From the NCBI RefSeq assembly GCF_026410285.1, contig NZ_JAPMLP010000005.1, positions 186,001 to 250,000 on the forward strand: 64,000 bases of DNA, written 5' to 3'. Numbering within the stretch: the first letter of the stretch is position 1; each line of letters starts with the position of its first letter. The DNA comes from Sulfitobacter sp. F26169L (GTDB lineage Bacteria; Pseudomonadota; Alphaproteobacteria; Rhodobacterales; Rhodobacteraceae). The translations under genes were made by a program, and so were the position numbers. Below, piece after piece: positions 53,909 to 63,097 of the stretch. The notes under the pieces are model-generated. The model searched no databases. It was not told the origin of the DNA and worked only from the letters and a program-made list of their open reading frames with translations.

Positions 53909-54984
53909 GGCTTGCCCTCCAGTTCCAGCATCACGTCGGGGCGCATGACGCCCCCCACCGCAGGGATTTCCCGCCCGCGCCCAAGCCGCCGCGTCAGCGC
54001 ATCATAGCGGCCACCGGTTGCAAGCGGTGGCAAATCCGCACGATCTCTGGCGCGGAATCCAAAAACAAAACCGTCATAATATTCCATCGACGTGCGGCCA
54101 TGGTTCGCCTCGAACAGCAACGTTTCCACCTCAACGCCCCGCGCCGCCAATGCGTCTTTGCGCGCCGCAACACGCGCCACAGCGGGGATAATCTCGGGCA
54201 AGTCAACGGACAGGTCGTGCAACCGCGACAGCGCATCAGGTAGAGGCGCGGAAATATCCAGCAGCGCGTCAATCAGATCAACGTCTCTGGCTGGAATCGG
54301 CGCGGTTCCGGCATCGGCTTTTAGGGCTTGGATACGGGCATCAATTTCATGCTGGCGGCGCGCACCCACCAGTGGCGCATCGCTGGTCACACTGCCGGCC
54401 AGCAACGCCTCGCGTGTGGGCGAGGCAGGCATCTGCCCTGAATAGCGATCCAGCAGCGCGCGAAAACGCCGTGGTCGCCAGATATGGCGCATCAGCGCAT
54501 TCTTGCGCAAATCACTGGTTTTCAGCCCGTTCACCACGGCCATCAGAACACCGATATCCCCCGTTACGGCCCGCACAGGCAAATCACCCAAGGCGTCTGC
54601 TATAAGCGCGAACACTTCTGCATCGCTCGCGGCAGGATCCTCGCGTTCAAACACTTCATAGCCCACCTGCACATATTCGCTGGTGCGGGACGGGTCCCGC
54701 TCCTGACGGCGGAACACTTCGCCCGCGTAGGTATAGCGCGCAGGGTCGGCACCGTTTTCCATATGCATCTGCACCACCGGAACGGTAAAGTCGGGCCGCA
54801 GCATCTGCTCGCCGCGCGCAGCGTCGGATGTGACGTATGCGCGCGCGCGAATGTCCTCGCCGTAGAGGTCCAGCAGCGTGTCGGCAGGTTGCAGGATCGG
54901 CGGTTCTACCGTTTGTGCGCCATGTGCTTCGAAACCCGCGCGCAGAAAGGCGGCTTTTGCATTTGTCTCGGCCCGTGTTGACAT
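53905..54984 (-). CDS. hisZ: ATP phosphoribosyltransferase regulatory subunit
   Basis: A 359-residue HisS-like paralogue without tRNA-charging function. It has the class II synthetase core (LRPDFTVPVVQMHM; RYTYAGEVFRRQE) and a C-terminal ATGGRYDALTRRLGRG motif. It forms the hetero-octameric, histidine-regulated HisG-HisZ enzyme. It starts inside the hisS stop (TGATG) and ends inside the hisG start. Confidence 0.95.
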   Translation of the reverse strand: MSTRAETNAKAAFLRAGFEAHGAQTVEPPILQPADTLLDLYGEDIRARAYVTSDAARGEQMLRPDFTVPVVQMHMENGADPARYTYAGEVFRRQERDPSRTSEYVQVGYEVFEREDPAASDAEVFALIADALGDLPVRAVTGDIGVLMAVVNGLKTSDLRKNALMRHIWRPRRFRALLDRYSGQMPASPTREALLAGSVTSDAPLVGARRQHEIDARIQALKADAGTAPIPARDVDLIDALLDISAPLPDALSRLHDLSVDLPEIIPAVARVAARKDALAARGVEVETLLFEANHGRTSMEYYDGFVFGFRARDRADLPPLATGGRYDALTRRLGRGREIPAVGGVMRPDVMLELEGKP

Positions 54985-56480
54985 CAGCGGTAAAGCTCCA
55001 GGATTTCGCGCACCTTGGCGACAAGATCACTGCGCGCCACTTCATACTGGCTGGGACGATCCCGCCATTCTTCCAGCGTTGCATTTTCCGCAATCTTGGC
55101 TCCCAGGACCAGATCCTTGATCTGGATCACGCCATTCTCATGCTCCTGCTCGCCCTCGATCACGGCAATCGGGCTGCCGCGCTTGTCTGCATACTTCAGC
55201 TGGTTGCCAAAGTTCTTGGGGTTGCCCAGATACACTTCGGCGCGGATACCCGCCTGCCGCAGTTCGGCAACCATCGCCTGATAGTCCGCCATTCGCGCCT
55301 TATCCATTACCGTCACCACAACGGGGCCTTGGGTGGCTGTATCAAGCCGCCCTTTTGCCTGTAGCGCCGCAAGCAATCGGTCAACCCCGATAGACACACC
55401 CGTCGCAGGCACTTCCTGTCCGGTAAAGCGCTTGACCAGATCGTCATAGCGCCCCCCGCCTGCGACCGAGCCAAAGTTGCGCGCACGTCCCTTCTCGTCC
55501 TTGATCTCAAAGGTAAGTTCAGCTTCATAAACGGGGCCGGTGTAGTAGCCGAGGCCGCGTACAACTGAGGGGTCGATCTCGATCCGGTCAGGACCGTAAC
55601 CACCGGCTGACAACAGTTCAGCGATCGTTTCTAGCTCGGTGACGCCTTCTAGCCCCACCTTGCTGTCGCCGACCAGCTCACGCAAGCGCGCGCAGGTCTG
55701 ACCACCATCCGAACGTTTGGCCTGCATGAAACCCATCACAACATCTGCCTGCACCTCATCCAGCCCAGCGCCTTTCGTAAAGTCCCCACTCTCGTCCTTG
55801 CGGCCCTCACCCAACAGCGCGCGCACACCGTCCACGCCAAGACGGTCAAGCTTGTCAATCGCGCGCAGAACAATCCCGCGCTCGGCCTCTTTATCGTCAC
55901 CCGACAGGCCCGCAACTTCCAGAACGCCGTTCAGCACCTTACGGTTGTTCACGCGGACAATGTAATCGCCGCGCTCGATCCCGACTTCCTCAAGGCAATC
56001 AGCCAGCATTGCACAAATCTCGGCATCCGCTGCAACTGATCCGGTGCCAACCGTATCCGCATCACACTGATAAAACTGGCGAAACCGCCCCGGTCCGGGC
56101 TTTTCGTTTCGCCAGACAGGGCCCATGGCATAGCGGCGGTAAGGGGTGGGCAGATCATTGCGGTGCTGGGAATAGACGCGCGCCAACGGGGCGGTTAGAT
56201 CATAGCGCAGCGCCAGCCAGTCACCTGCCTTTTCGGCCTCGGCATCCTCTTGCCACGCGAACACGCCTTCATTGGGGCGGTCAACATCGGGCAGGAATTT
56301 GCCCAGCGCCTCTACCCGCTCCACGGCGGCACTTTCCAGCGCGTCAAAACCATAGCGGTGATACACCGCCGCGATCTTGGCCAGCATATCGGCGCGCTGT
56401 GTCACCTCCGCGCCAAAATAATCACGAAATCCCCGTGGCGTTTCCGCCTTCGGGCGCGGGGTCTTTTTCGGCTTGGCCAT
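54984..56480 (-). CDS. hisS: Histidyl-tRNA synthetase
   Basis: A 498-residue class II synthetase. Motif 2 contains [20 protein letters not shown] with the QFYQCDAD that follows; the histidine A site is [11 protein letters not shown] and motif 3 is [11 protein letters not shown]. The C-terminal anticodon-binding domain spans about 400-498. It is first in hisS-hisZ-hisG, which links the tRNA-charging enzyme to the biosynthetic pair derived from the same fold. Confidence 0.97.
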   Translation of the reverse strand: MAKPKKTPRPKAETPRGFRDYFGAEVTQRADMLAKIAAVYHRYGFDALESAAVERVEALGKFLPDVDRPNEGVFAWQEDAEAEKAGDWLALRYDLTAPLARVYSQHRNDLPTPYRRYAMGPVWRNEKPGPGRFRQFYQCDADTVGTGSVAADAEICAMLADCLEEVGIERGDYIVRVNNRKVLNGVLEVAGLSGDDKEAERGIVLRAIDKLDRLGVDGVRALLGEGRKDESGDFTKGAGLDEVQADVVMGFMQAKRSDGGQTCARLRELVGDSKVGLEGVTELETIAELLSAGGYGPDRIEIDPSVVRGLGYYTGPVYEAELTFEIKDEKGRARNFGSVAGGGRYDDLVKRFTGQEVPATGVSIGVDRLLAALQAKGRLDTATQGPVVVTVMDKARMADYQAMVAELRQAGIRAEVYLGNPKNFGNQLKYADKRGSPIAVIEGEQEHENGVIQIKDLVLGAKIAENATLEEWRDRPSQYEVARSDLVAKVREILELYR

Positions 56481-56676
56481 GACATACCTCTACAGGGATA
56501 AAATCTCGCTTCGCCTCTACCGGATGCAGGGGCGCGGGGCAAGCAACAGCCTGCCCACGATAATGTGCGAGAACATTTACTACAGGCACCAAAAATGCTG
56601 TCACAGCCCCGCAGGGGATATGTCCGCGTGGTCACGCCCATTGCGTAACATCACAAACAGGCCTAGGGAGCGCGGT

Positions 56677-56871
56677 ATGGAAAAGCTGGAAGAACAAATC
56701 GCCCATCTGCTGCGCGCTGTTGATGATCTATCGGATGTCGTGGCCCGTCAACACGACGAGATTGACCGCCTGACGCGGCGCGTCGAACTTCTGATGCGCC
56801 GCGAAGGCGAACGCGAGGCCGCAGGCGGTGGCGGCGTTGTCGTGGGCGATGAACGCCCCCCGCACTACTGA
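56677..56871 (+). CDS. slyX: SlyX family protein
   Basis: The ATG at 56677 with GGGAG upstream gives 64 residues. The core is a coiled coil (MEKLEEQIAHLLRAVDDLSD, then ARQHDEIDRLTRRVELL) and the C-terminus ends in the conserved RPPHY, both typical of SlyX. The open frame back to 56473 is not conserved. Function of SlyX is unknown. It is convergent with the lipoprotein gene, two bases away. Confidence 0.88.
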   Translation: MEKLEEQIAHLLRAVDDLSDVVARQHDEIDRLTRRVELLMRREGEREAAGGGGVVVGDERPPHY

Positions 56872-56873
56872 TC

Positions 56874-57848
56874 CTAGTTGGCCGATTTCACCGCAGCGGC
56901 CAGAACTTCACCATCATAGATCAGGAACTCTTTCCACTGGCCGTTATGTTCGTGGAATTGATACGCCGTGACAAAAGCCGCTCCGGCGTCAAGCTTCCTG
57001 ATATCTTTGCCGCAAGGTTTGTTTTTACCCGCACGGCACACCGATGACTTTACCTTGTCATAGGCTTTGTCCGTTGCCGCATAGGGCAAATGTTGCCCCG
57101 CCGGACTATACCGGATTTGCTCGTAAAATGATGGCGCGCCGAACAGCGCATTTGCCGCCGTAAACTGGCGTGGGCAGTTGTCTTGAAAACCGGTAACATA
57201 GAATGTCCGCTTGTCGCGGATTCCCGGATTGCTGTCATGCAGTGTGAATCCGCGCCGCCCCAAGCCGTCGATCTTTTTGCCCATCGGTTTGCCCCGTGCT
57301 TCGCAGACACGTGCGATCTCTCCAAAGGCCAGAACAGTTCCGTAGGGTACATCCCGCGCGTCCGGTCCTGTGCGCGCTTTGCTTGCTTTGTTGCTGCTGC
57401 CGCCGCCGAACAATCCACGGCGTTTTCGGGGTTCGGCCTGCGGTGTGACCTCTTCTGCGGGCAGTGCCACCAATTCGATTGCAGAAGCTGACTCAACAGG
57501 GGTGGTTTCAATGACAACCGCGCCGGATTGCGATTCCGCCACATCTGCGGCAATGGCTTCTGCCGGATCGGTCTTGGCAACCCGCTTGATCAGACCACGC
57601 AGAAAACCGCCGCTCGCCGCTGCTACCTCTACATCCCCCTCCGCATCCGGTGTCGCTGCTGGCGCGGCCCCTTCCGCCGCTGACGTGCCGAGGAACCCTT
57701 CGCGTGCAATTTCTTCTGCATCGGGCAACGCCGCAGCAACAGTTTTATCTTCGGCGATATCAACGTCAGCCAAACGATCAAGGCCCGCCAATGGATCACC
57801 ACAGGCAGACAGCGTCAGGAAAACTGCAACGACTGGTAAAAAGCGCAC
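56874..57848 (-). CDS. Predicted lipoprotein of unknown function
   Basis: A 324-residue protein with GTG start at 57848 and GGGAG upstream. The signal MRFLPVVAVFLTLSAC puts the lipidated cysteine at residue 16. Residues 30-160 are a low-complexity Ala/Glu/Pro-rich linker ending in RKRRGLFGGGSSNKASKAR. The folded C-terminal part (about 165-324) has four cysteines, near CEARGK, DNCPRQF, CRAGK and CGKDI, likely in disulfides. No family was recognised with certainty. The linker may span from the outer membrane into the periplasm. Confidence 0.82.
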   Translation of the reverse strand: MRFLPVVAVFLTLSACGDPLAGLDRLADVDIAEDKTVAAALPDAEEIAREGFLGTSAAEGAAPAATPDAEGDVEVAAASGGFLRGLIKRVAKTDPAEAIAADVAESQSGAVVIETTPVESASAIELVALPAEEVTPQAEPRKRRGLFGGGSSNKASKARTGPDARDVPYGTVLAFGEIARVCEARGKPMGKKIDGLGRRGFTLHDSNPGIRDKRTFYVTGFQDNCPRQFTAANALFGAPSFYEQIRYSPAGQHLPYAATDKAYDKVKSSVCRAGKNKPCGKDIRKLDAGAAFVTAYQFHEHNGQWKEFLIYDGEVLAAAVKSAN

Positions 57849-57947
57849 GGTGCGACTCCCACAATGTTTAGGCCTAGTTAACGAAGCTGTTCTGGTCCGT
57901 CCAGCGACACAAGCGGCACTTGGCCAATCCGTGCCGGAATCTGCCCA

Positions 57948-60900
57948 TCAGATTTCTTCAACTTCAAGAACACCGCCCAAAGAGCGGATCGCACCTTTGA
58001 TCTGTGGCGTCACGGGGAATTCCGCGCCCAGATCCACTTCTACCTCTCCTGGCAAGGCGGGGTCCATCAGGCACAAATGTACAGGCCCCTTTCCTGCCGC
58101 TCTCGCGGCATGACGGGCACCTGCCAGAACTTCGGACACGGCTGCGATGGCTTCGGGTGTTTCAATAAAGATGCGCAGCCCCAGACCCCCGACATTTGCG
58201 ACAGCTGTTTCAATAGGGGCAACGCTGCGCCCCAACAGCTTGAGCTGGTCACTCTCCATCGTCGCCTCGACCGTAACAACCACTTTCGATCCGGTTTCAA
58301 GATGATCGCGACATGCCTCCAGCGTGTCAGAGAACAGCGTAACCTCATAGGCCCCCGCAGGATCGGACAGCTGCGCAAACGCAAAACGATTGCCGCGCGC
58401 TGATTTGCGTTCCTGCCGACCTGCGACAACCCCTGCAAGGCGCGCATTCATCGCACCGCGCTCCGTGACCTTCTCTGTCAACTCGTCCAACGTCAGGAAA
58501 GGGACACCGCGGTCGTTGCCCCACTTGCGTTTGAGCGGCCCCATGTAATCATCCAGCGGATGCCCCGACAGATAAAAGCCGACCGCCTTGAATTCTTCAG
58601 TCAAGCGCTCGGGCGCTTCCCAATCATCGCTGTTGATCATGCGCGGTTCTGGTAGATCATCCCCCGCCTCGCCGAACAACGACACCTGATTGGACGCCTT
58701 TTGTTCATGGATCGCTGCCGAATAAGCGACCAGCGGATCAAGAGCAGCAAACACGCGGCGGCGGTTGCTGTCGAGGACATCAAACGCGCCCGAACGCGCC
58801 AGCATCTCCAGCGGACGCTTGCCCACCCGCTTCAGATCAACGCGCCGAGCGAGATCGAACAGAGTGACAAACGGCTTGTCAACGCCTTCGACCACACGGC
58901 CCTGCGTGATCAGGCGCATCGCCTCGACACCTACGTTTTTGAGGGCTCCCAATGCGTAAACGAGCGCACCATCAACCACGCGGAACGTCGCATCCGAGCG
59001 GTTCACACACGGCGGCACCCACGGCAACTCCAACCGTTTGCGCACTTCTTCGAAATACACAGCCAGTTTGTCTGTCAGGTGGATATCACAGTTCATCACA
59101 CCTGCCATAAACTCGACCGGATGGTTCGCTTTCAGCCATGCAGTTTGATAGCTGACCACGGCATATGCCGCCGCGTGGGATTTGTTGAAACCGTAGTTGG
59201 CGAATTTCTCCAGAAGGTCGAAAACCTCGCTGGCTTTTTTCTTATCAACGCCATTTTCCATGGCGCCTTTTTCAAATTTGGGCCGCTCCTTGGCCATTTC
59301 CTCGGCAATCTTCTTACCCATCGCACGACGCAGCAGGTCGGCCCCGCCAAGGCTGTAGCCCGCCATGACCTGCGCAATCTGCATCACCTGTTCCTGATAA
59401 ACGATAATACCCTGGGTTTCCTCAAGGATATGGTCAATCGACGGATGCACGGACTCGCGCTCTTTCAGCCCGTTTTTTACCTCGCAATAGGTCGGGATGT
59501 TCTCCATCGGACCCGGCCGATATAGCGCCACCAAGGCAACAATATCCTCGATACAGGTCGGCTTCATCCGCTTCAGCGCATCCATCATACCGCTGGATTC
59601 AACCTGGAAAACCGCCACCGTTTTTGCAGCGGCGTAAAGCTTGTACGATGCCTCGTCATCCAGCGGGATTGTGGCGATGTCGTCAATCAACCCCTCGGGC
59701 GGATCAAACAATTCCGTGCCATCCGCCGCGATATGCAAATGCCGCCCCGATGCCTTGATCTGGTCCACCGCGTTCTGGATCACTGTGAGGGTTTTCAAAC
59801 CCAGAAAGTCGAACTTGACCAGCCCCGCCTGCTCTACCCACTTCATGTTAAACTGGGTGGCGGGCATGTCCGAGCGCGGATCCTGATAAAGCGGCACCAG
59901 CGCATCAAGCGGACGATCCCCGATCACCACACCCGCGGCGTGGGTTGATGCGTTGCGCAACAGCCCCTCCACCTGCTGGCCATATTCGAGCAGCCGCGCA
60001 ACAACCTCTTCGTTACGCGCCTCTTCGCGCAGGCGCGGCTCGTCCGCCAGCGCCTTTTCAATGCTGACAGGCTTTACACCTTCAACGGGTATCATCTTGC
60101 TCAGTCGGTCAACCTGCCCGTAAGGCATTTGCAACACACGCCCGATGTCGCGCACCGCGGCCTTACTCAACAGCGCACCAAAGGTGATGATTTGCCCGAC
60201 CTTGTCGCGCCCGTATTTGTCCTGAACGTAGCGGATCACTTCCTCGCGGCGGTCCATGCAAAAGTCGATGTCAAAATCGGGCATGGAAACCCGTTCAGGG
60301 TTCAGGAACCGTTCGAACAGCAGCGAATAACGCAGCGGATCAAGATCGGTTATCAGCAGCGCATAGGCCACCAGTGATCCGGCACCCGAACCACGGCCCG
60401 GCCCCACAGGAATGCCCTGATCCTTTGCCCATTTGATAAAGTCGGCAACGATCAGAAAGTAGCCCGGAAAACCCATGCCCTCGATGATGCCCAGCTCGAA
60501 CTCAAGCCGTTCTTCGTAAACCGAGACTTCCGCCGCATGTGGAATAATCGCCAGCCGTGCTTTCAATCCGTCCTGTGCCTGACGGCGCAATTCTGCTACC
60601 TCGTCATCGGCAAACTTCGGCAAGATCGGATCGCGACGATAGGCTTTGAAGGCACAGCGCTTCGCAATCTCGACTGTGTTCTCGATTGCTTCGGGCAGAT
60701 CGGCAAACAGCGTGACCATCTCGGCCTGGGATTTGAAATAGTGCTGCGGTGTCAGGCGGCGGCGGCCTTCCTGCTGGTCTACATAGGCACCATCCGCGAT
60801 ACAAATCAGCGCATCATGCGCCTCGTACATCTTTGAGGCAGGAAAATAGACATCATTGGTCGCAACCAGCGGGATATTCATGGCATAGGCCATCTCGACA

Positions 60901-61484
60901 AATCCGCGTTCGCTCGCGCGCTCTGCCTCGGGCGCCCCGTTTTCTGTCGGGTGGCGCTGAATTTCGACGTACAGGCGATCACCAAAGGCCACGTGCAACG
61001 CCTGCATCAATGCTTCGGCAGCGGGCCGCTGGCCGCTTTGCAGCAACATCCCCACCGGCCCTTGGGCCCCTCCTGTCAGGCAAATCACATCGTCGCAATA
61101 GGTGGTCAGTTCCTCCATCGTTACCTGCGGCACCGCCCCCCCCTTGTCCAGATACAGGCAGGAGTTCAGCTTCATCAAATTCTCGTATCCCCGCTCGCTC
61201 TGGGCCAGCAGAACCACAGGTGCAGGCGGGCGTGTGCGCTCTCCGGGGGCTGTGGTGACATACTCCAGATCAACCTGGCATCCGATAATCGGCTGGATAC
61301 CCGCATCCGACATCGCTACGGAAAATTCCAGCGCGGCGAACATGTTGTTGGTATCGGTCAGCGCCATCGCGGGCATATCCGCATCAGCGCACATTGCTGG
61401 CAGCTTTTTCAACCTCAGCGCACCTTCCAACAGCGAATACTCGGAATGGGTGCGCAGGTGAATGAATCGGGGGAAATTACTCAT
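57948..61484 (-). CDS. dnaE: DNA polymerase III alpha subunit
   Basis: A 1178-residue replicative polymerase (DnaE1 type). The N-terminal PHP domain begins FIHLRTHSEYSLLEGA. The palm carries GPGRGSGAGSLVAYAL and the catalytic aspartates in MPDFDIDFCMDRREEVI. Then come the fingers, a helix-hairpin-helix region and a C-terminal OB fold (AGVVAGRQERKSARGNRFAF). The PHP histidines look largely kept, so proofreading-like metal binding is possible but unproven. Confidence 0.98.
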   Translation of the reverse strand: MSNFPRFIHLRTHSEYSLLEGALRLKKLPAMCADADMPAMALTDTNNMFAALEFSVAMSDAGIQPIIGCQVDLEYVTTAPGERTRPPAPVVLLAQSERGYENLMKLNSCLYLDKGGAVPQVTMEELTTYCDDVICLTGGAQGPVGMLLQSGQRPAAEALMQALHVAFGDRLYVEIQRHPTENGAPEAERASERGFVEMAYAMNIPLVATNDVYFPASKMYEAHDALICIADGAYVDQQEGRRRLTPQHYFKSQAEMVTLFADLPEAIENTVEIAKRCAFKAYRRDPILPKFADDEVAELRRQAQDGLKARLAIIPHAAEVSVYEERLEFELGIIEGMGFPGYFLIVADFIKWAKDQGIPVGPGRGSGAGSLVAYALLITDLDPLRYSLLFERFLNPERVSMPDFDIDFCMDRREEVIRYVQDKYGRDKVGQIITFGALLSKAAVRDIGRVLQMPYGQVDRLSKMIPVEGVKPVSIEKALADEPRLREEARNEEVVARLLEYGQQVEGLLRNASTHAAGVVIGDRPLDALVPLYQDPRSDMPATQFNMKWVEQAGLVKFDFLGLKTLTVIQNAVDQIKASGRHLHIAADGTELFDPPEGLIDDIATIPLDDEASYKLYAAAKTVAVFQVESSGMMDALKRMKPTCIEDIVALVALYRPGPMENIPTYCEVKNGLKERESVHPSIDHILEETQGIIVYQEQVMQIAQVMAGYSLGGADLLRRAMGKKIAEEMAKERPKFEKGAMENGVDKKKASEVFDLLEKFANYGFNKSHAAAYAVVSYQTAWLKANHPVEFMAGVMNCDIHLTDKLAVYFEEVRKRLELPWVPPCVNRSDATFRVVDGALVYALGALKNVGVEAMRLITQGRVVEGVDKPFVTLFDLARRVDLKRVGKRPLEMLARSGAFDVLDSNRRRVFAALDPLVAYSAAIHEQKASNQVSLFGEAGDDLPEPRMINSDDWEAPERLTEEFKAVGFYLSGHPLDDYMGPLKRKWGNDRGVPFLTLDELTEKVTERGAMNARLAGVVAGRQERKSARGNRFAFAQLSDPAGAYEVTLFSDTLEACRDHLETGSKVVVTVEATMESDQLKLLGRSVAPIETAVANVGGLGLRIFIETPEAIAAVSEVLAGARHAARAAGKGPVHLCLMDPALPGEVEVDLGAEFPVTPQIKGAIRSLGGVLEVEEI

Positions 61485-61705
61485 GCAGCCAACCTATGGC
61501 GGATCACCGGTAGCCTCTAGCGCAAAAAGACCACATCGCGCAGGTTCATCAACCGCCCGCGTGCTTGCATCCGGAAATCATAGCCAAATCATCAAACCCC
61601 TTGCCAAGCCCCGATCCCGCAACGTAGCCTGTCTGACACTTGTATGTTCTACGCCGCATCGAACATGCACAGGTTACATCTTGGTACCGCGGCGGGGTTT
61701 TCCCC
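61485..61705. other. Divergent promoter region of dnaE and xdhA
   Basis: The 221-base gap between divergent genes has no ORF of coding character. It should contain both promoters; no recognisable regulator site was found. Confidence 0.4.
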
Positions 61706-63097
61706 ATGTACGTCACTTTTTCGCTTAACGGCTCACCCGTCACACTCAACGATCCCCCGCCAACAAAAACACTCCTCGACTGGCTGCGCGAAGAACGCGC
61801 CCTGACCGGCACCAAAGAAGGCTGCAACGAGGGCGACTGCGGCGCATGTACCGTTATGGTTACCGATACACTGGGCGCCGCACCGCTTAATGCCTGCATC
61901 CTGTTCCTGCCACAACTGCACGGCAAACACGTTACAACTGTCGAGGGGCTCACCGCACCGGACGGAACGCTGCACCCTGTGCAGACCGCAATGATCGAAC
62001 ACCACGGTAGCCAATGCGGATTTTGCACCCCTGGCTTTGTGATGAGCATGGCCACCGCACATTTGAACGGTGACACCGATCACGACACAGCGCTTGCCGG
62101 AAATCTCTGCCGCTGCACCGGATATGCGCCAATCATCCGCGCCGCTATCGCCGCAGAAGGTGTCGACGCCCCGCCATACCTGCCGCACCCCGATCTTCGT
62201 TTCCCACCTAAAACTGCAAACGCTGCGGCGACAGCGCCTGCGGATCACTTCCATCCCGAAAACTCTGATGAGCTTGCAGAAATTTATACAGCCCACCCCG
62301 AAGCTACGCTTATAGCGGGGGCAACGGATGTGGGTCTGTGGGTGACAAAGCAATTGCGCGATCTTGGTCAGGTAATATTTCTATCGCAATGCCGTGATCT
62401 GGGCGGCGTTTCTAAAACTCCAGAGGGATGGCGCATCGGGGCGATGGCGACCATCGCGCAGGTTGAGCGCAGCCTTGCGCCCCGTTTTCCCAGCCTCGGT
62501 GTGATGCTGCGCCGATACGGCTCTGCTCAAGTGCGCGCCGCGGCTACACTGGGCGGAAATATCGCCAATGGCTCGCCCATCGGTGATGGCAGTCCGGCGA
62601 TGATCGCTCTGGGCGCCACTTTGCATCTGCGCAAAGGAGAGACACGCCGCTCCATGCCGCTTGAGGATTTCTTTGTCGCCTACGGCAAGCAAGACCGTCA
62701 GAAGGGCGAATTTGTAGAGGCCATTACCATCCCCGATCAGGAAGACGCGCTTTATTGCTATAAGCTGTCCAAACGGTTCGATCAGGATATTTCCGCCGTG
62801 TGCGGGTGTCTGAACCTGCCTGTGGAGAACGACACATTCGGTGCGGTCAGGCTTGCTTTTGGCGGGATGGCCGGTACGCCCGCCCGCGCAACGGCCGCCG
62901 AGGCCGCCCTTTCGGGGCAGCCTGTCTCGCAAGACACAATTGAAACCGCGATGAAAGCACTGGCCGTCGATTTCAAACCGCTGACAGACATGCGCGCCTC
63001 TTCCGGCTACCGGATGGAGGCTGCGCAAAATATGCTGCTGCGCGCCTATCATACGATCACAGGGTCGCAGACCAACATTCACGAGGTTCGCGCATGA
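61706..63097 (+). CDS. xdhA: Xanthine dehydrogenase small subunit (2Fe-2S and FAD)
   Basis: Start taken at ATG 61706 (MYVTFSLNGSPVTLNDPPPT), giving 463 residues; the frame opens at 61640 without support. It has a plant-type 2Fe-2S site (EGCNEGDCGACTVMV), a second 2Fe-2S site (CGFCTPGFVMSM and GNLCRCTGYAPII) and an FAD-binding domain with LIAGATDVGLWVTKQ and TLGGNIANGSPIGDG. It moves electrons from the molybdenum site to NAD in purine breakdown. It overlaps xdhB by four bases. Confidence 0.95.
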   Translation: MYVTFSLNGSPVTLNDPPPTKTLLDWLREERALTGTKEGCNEGDCGACTVMVTDTLGAAPLNACILFLPQLHGKHVTTVEGLTAPDGTLHPVQTAMIEHHGSQCGFCTPGFVMSMATAHLNGDTDHDTALAGNLCRCTGYAPIIRAAIAAEGVDAPPYLPHPDLRFPPKTANAAATAPADHFHPENSDELAEIYTAHPEATLIAGATDVGLWVTKQLRDLGQVIFLSQCRDLGGVSKTPEGWRIGAMATIAQVERSLAPRFPSLGVMLRRYGSAQVRAAATLGGNIANGSPIGDGSPAMIALGATLHLRKGETRRSMPLEDFFVAYGKQDRQKGEFVEAITIPDQEDALYCYKLSKRFDQDISAVCGCLNLPVENDTFGAVRLAFGGMAGTPARATAAEAALSGQPVSQDTIETAMKALAVDFKPLTDMRASSGYRMEAAQNMLLRAYHTITGSQTNIHEVRA

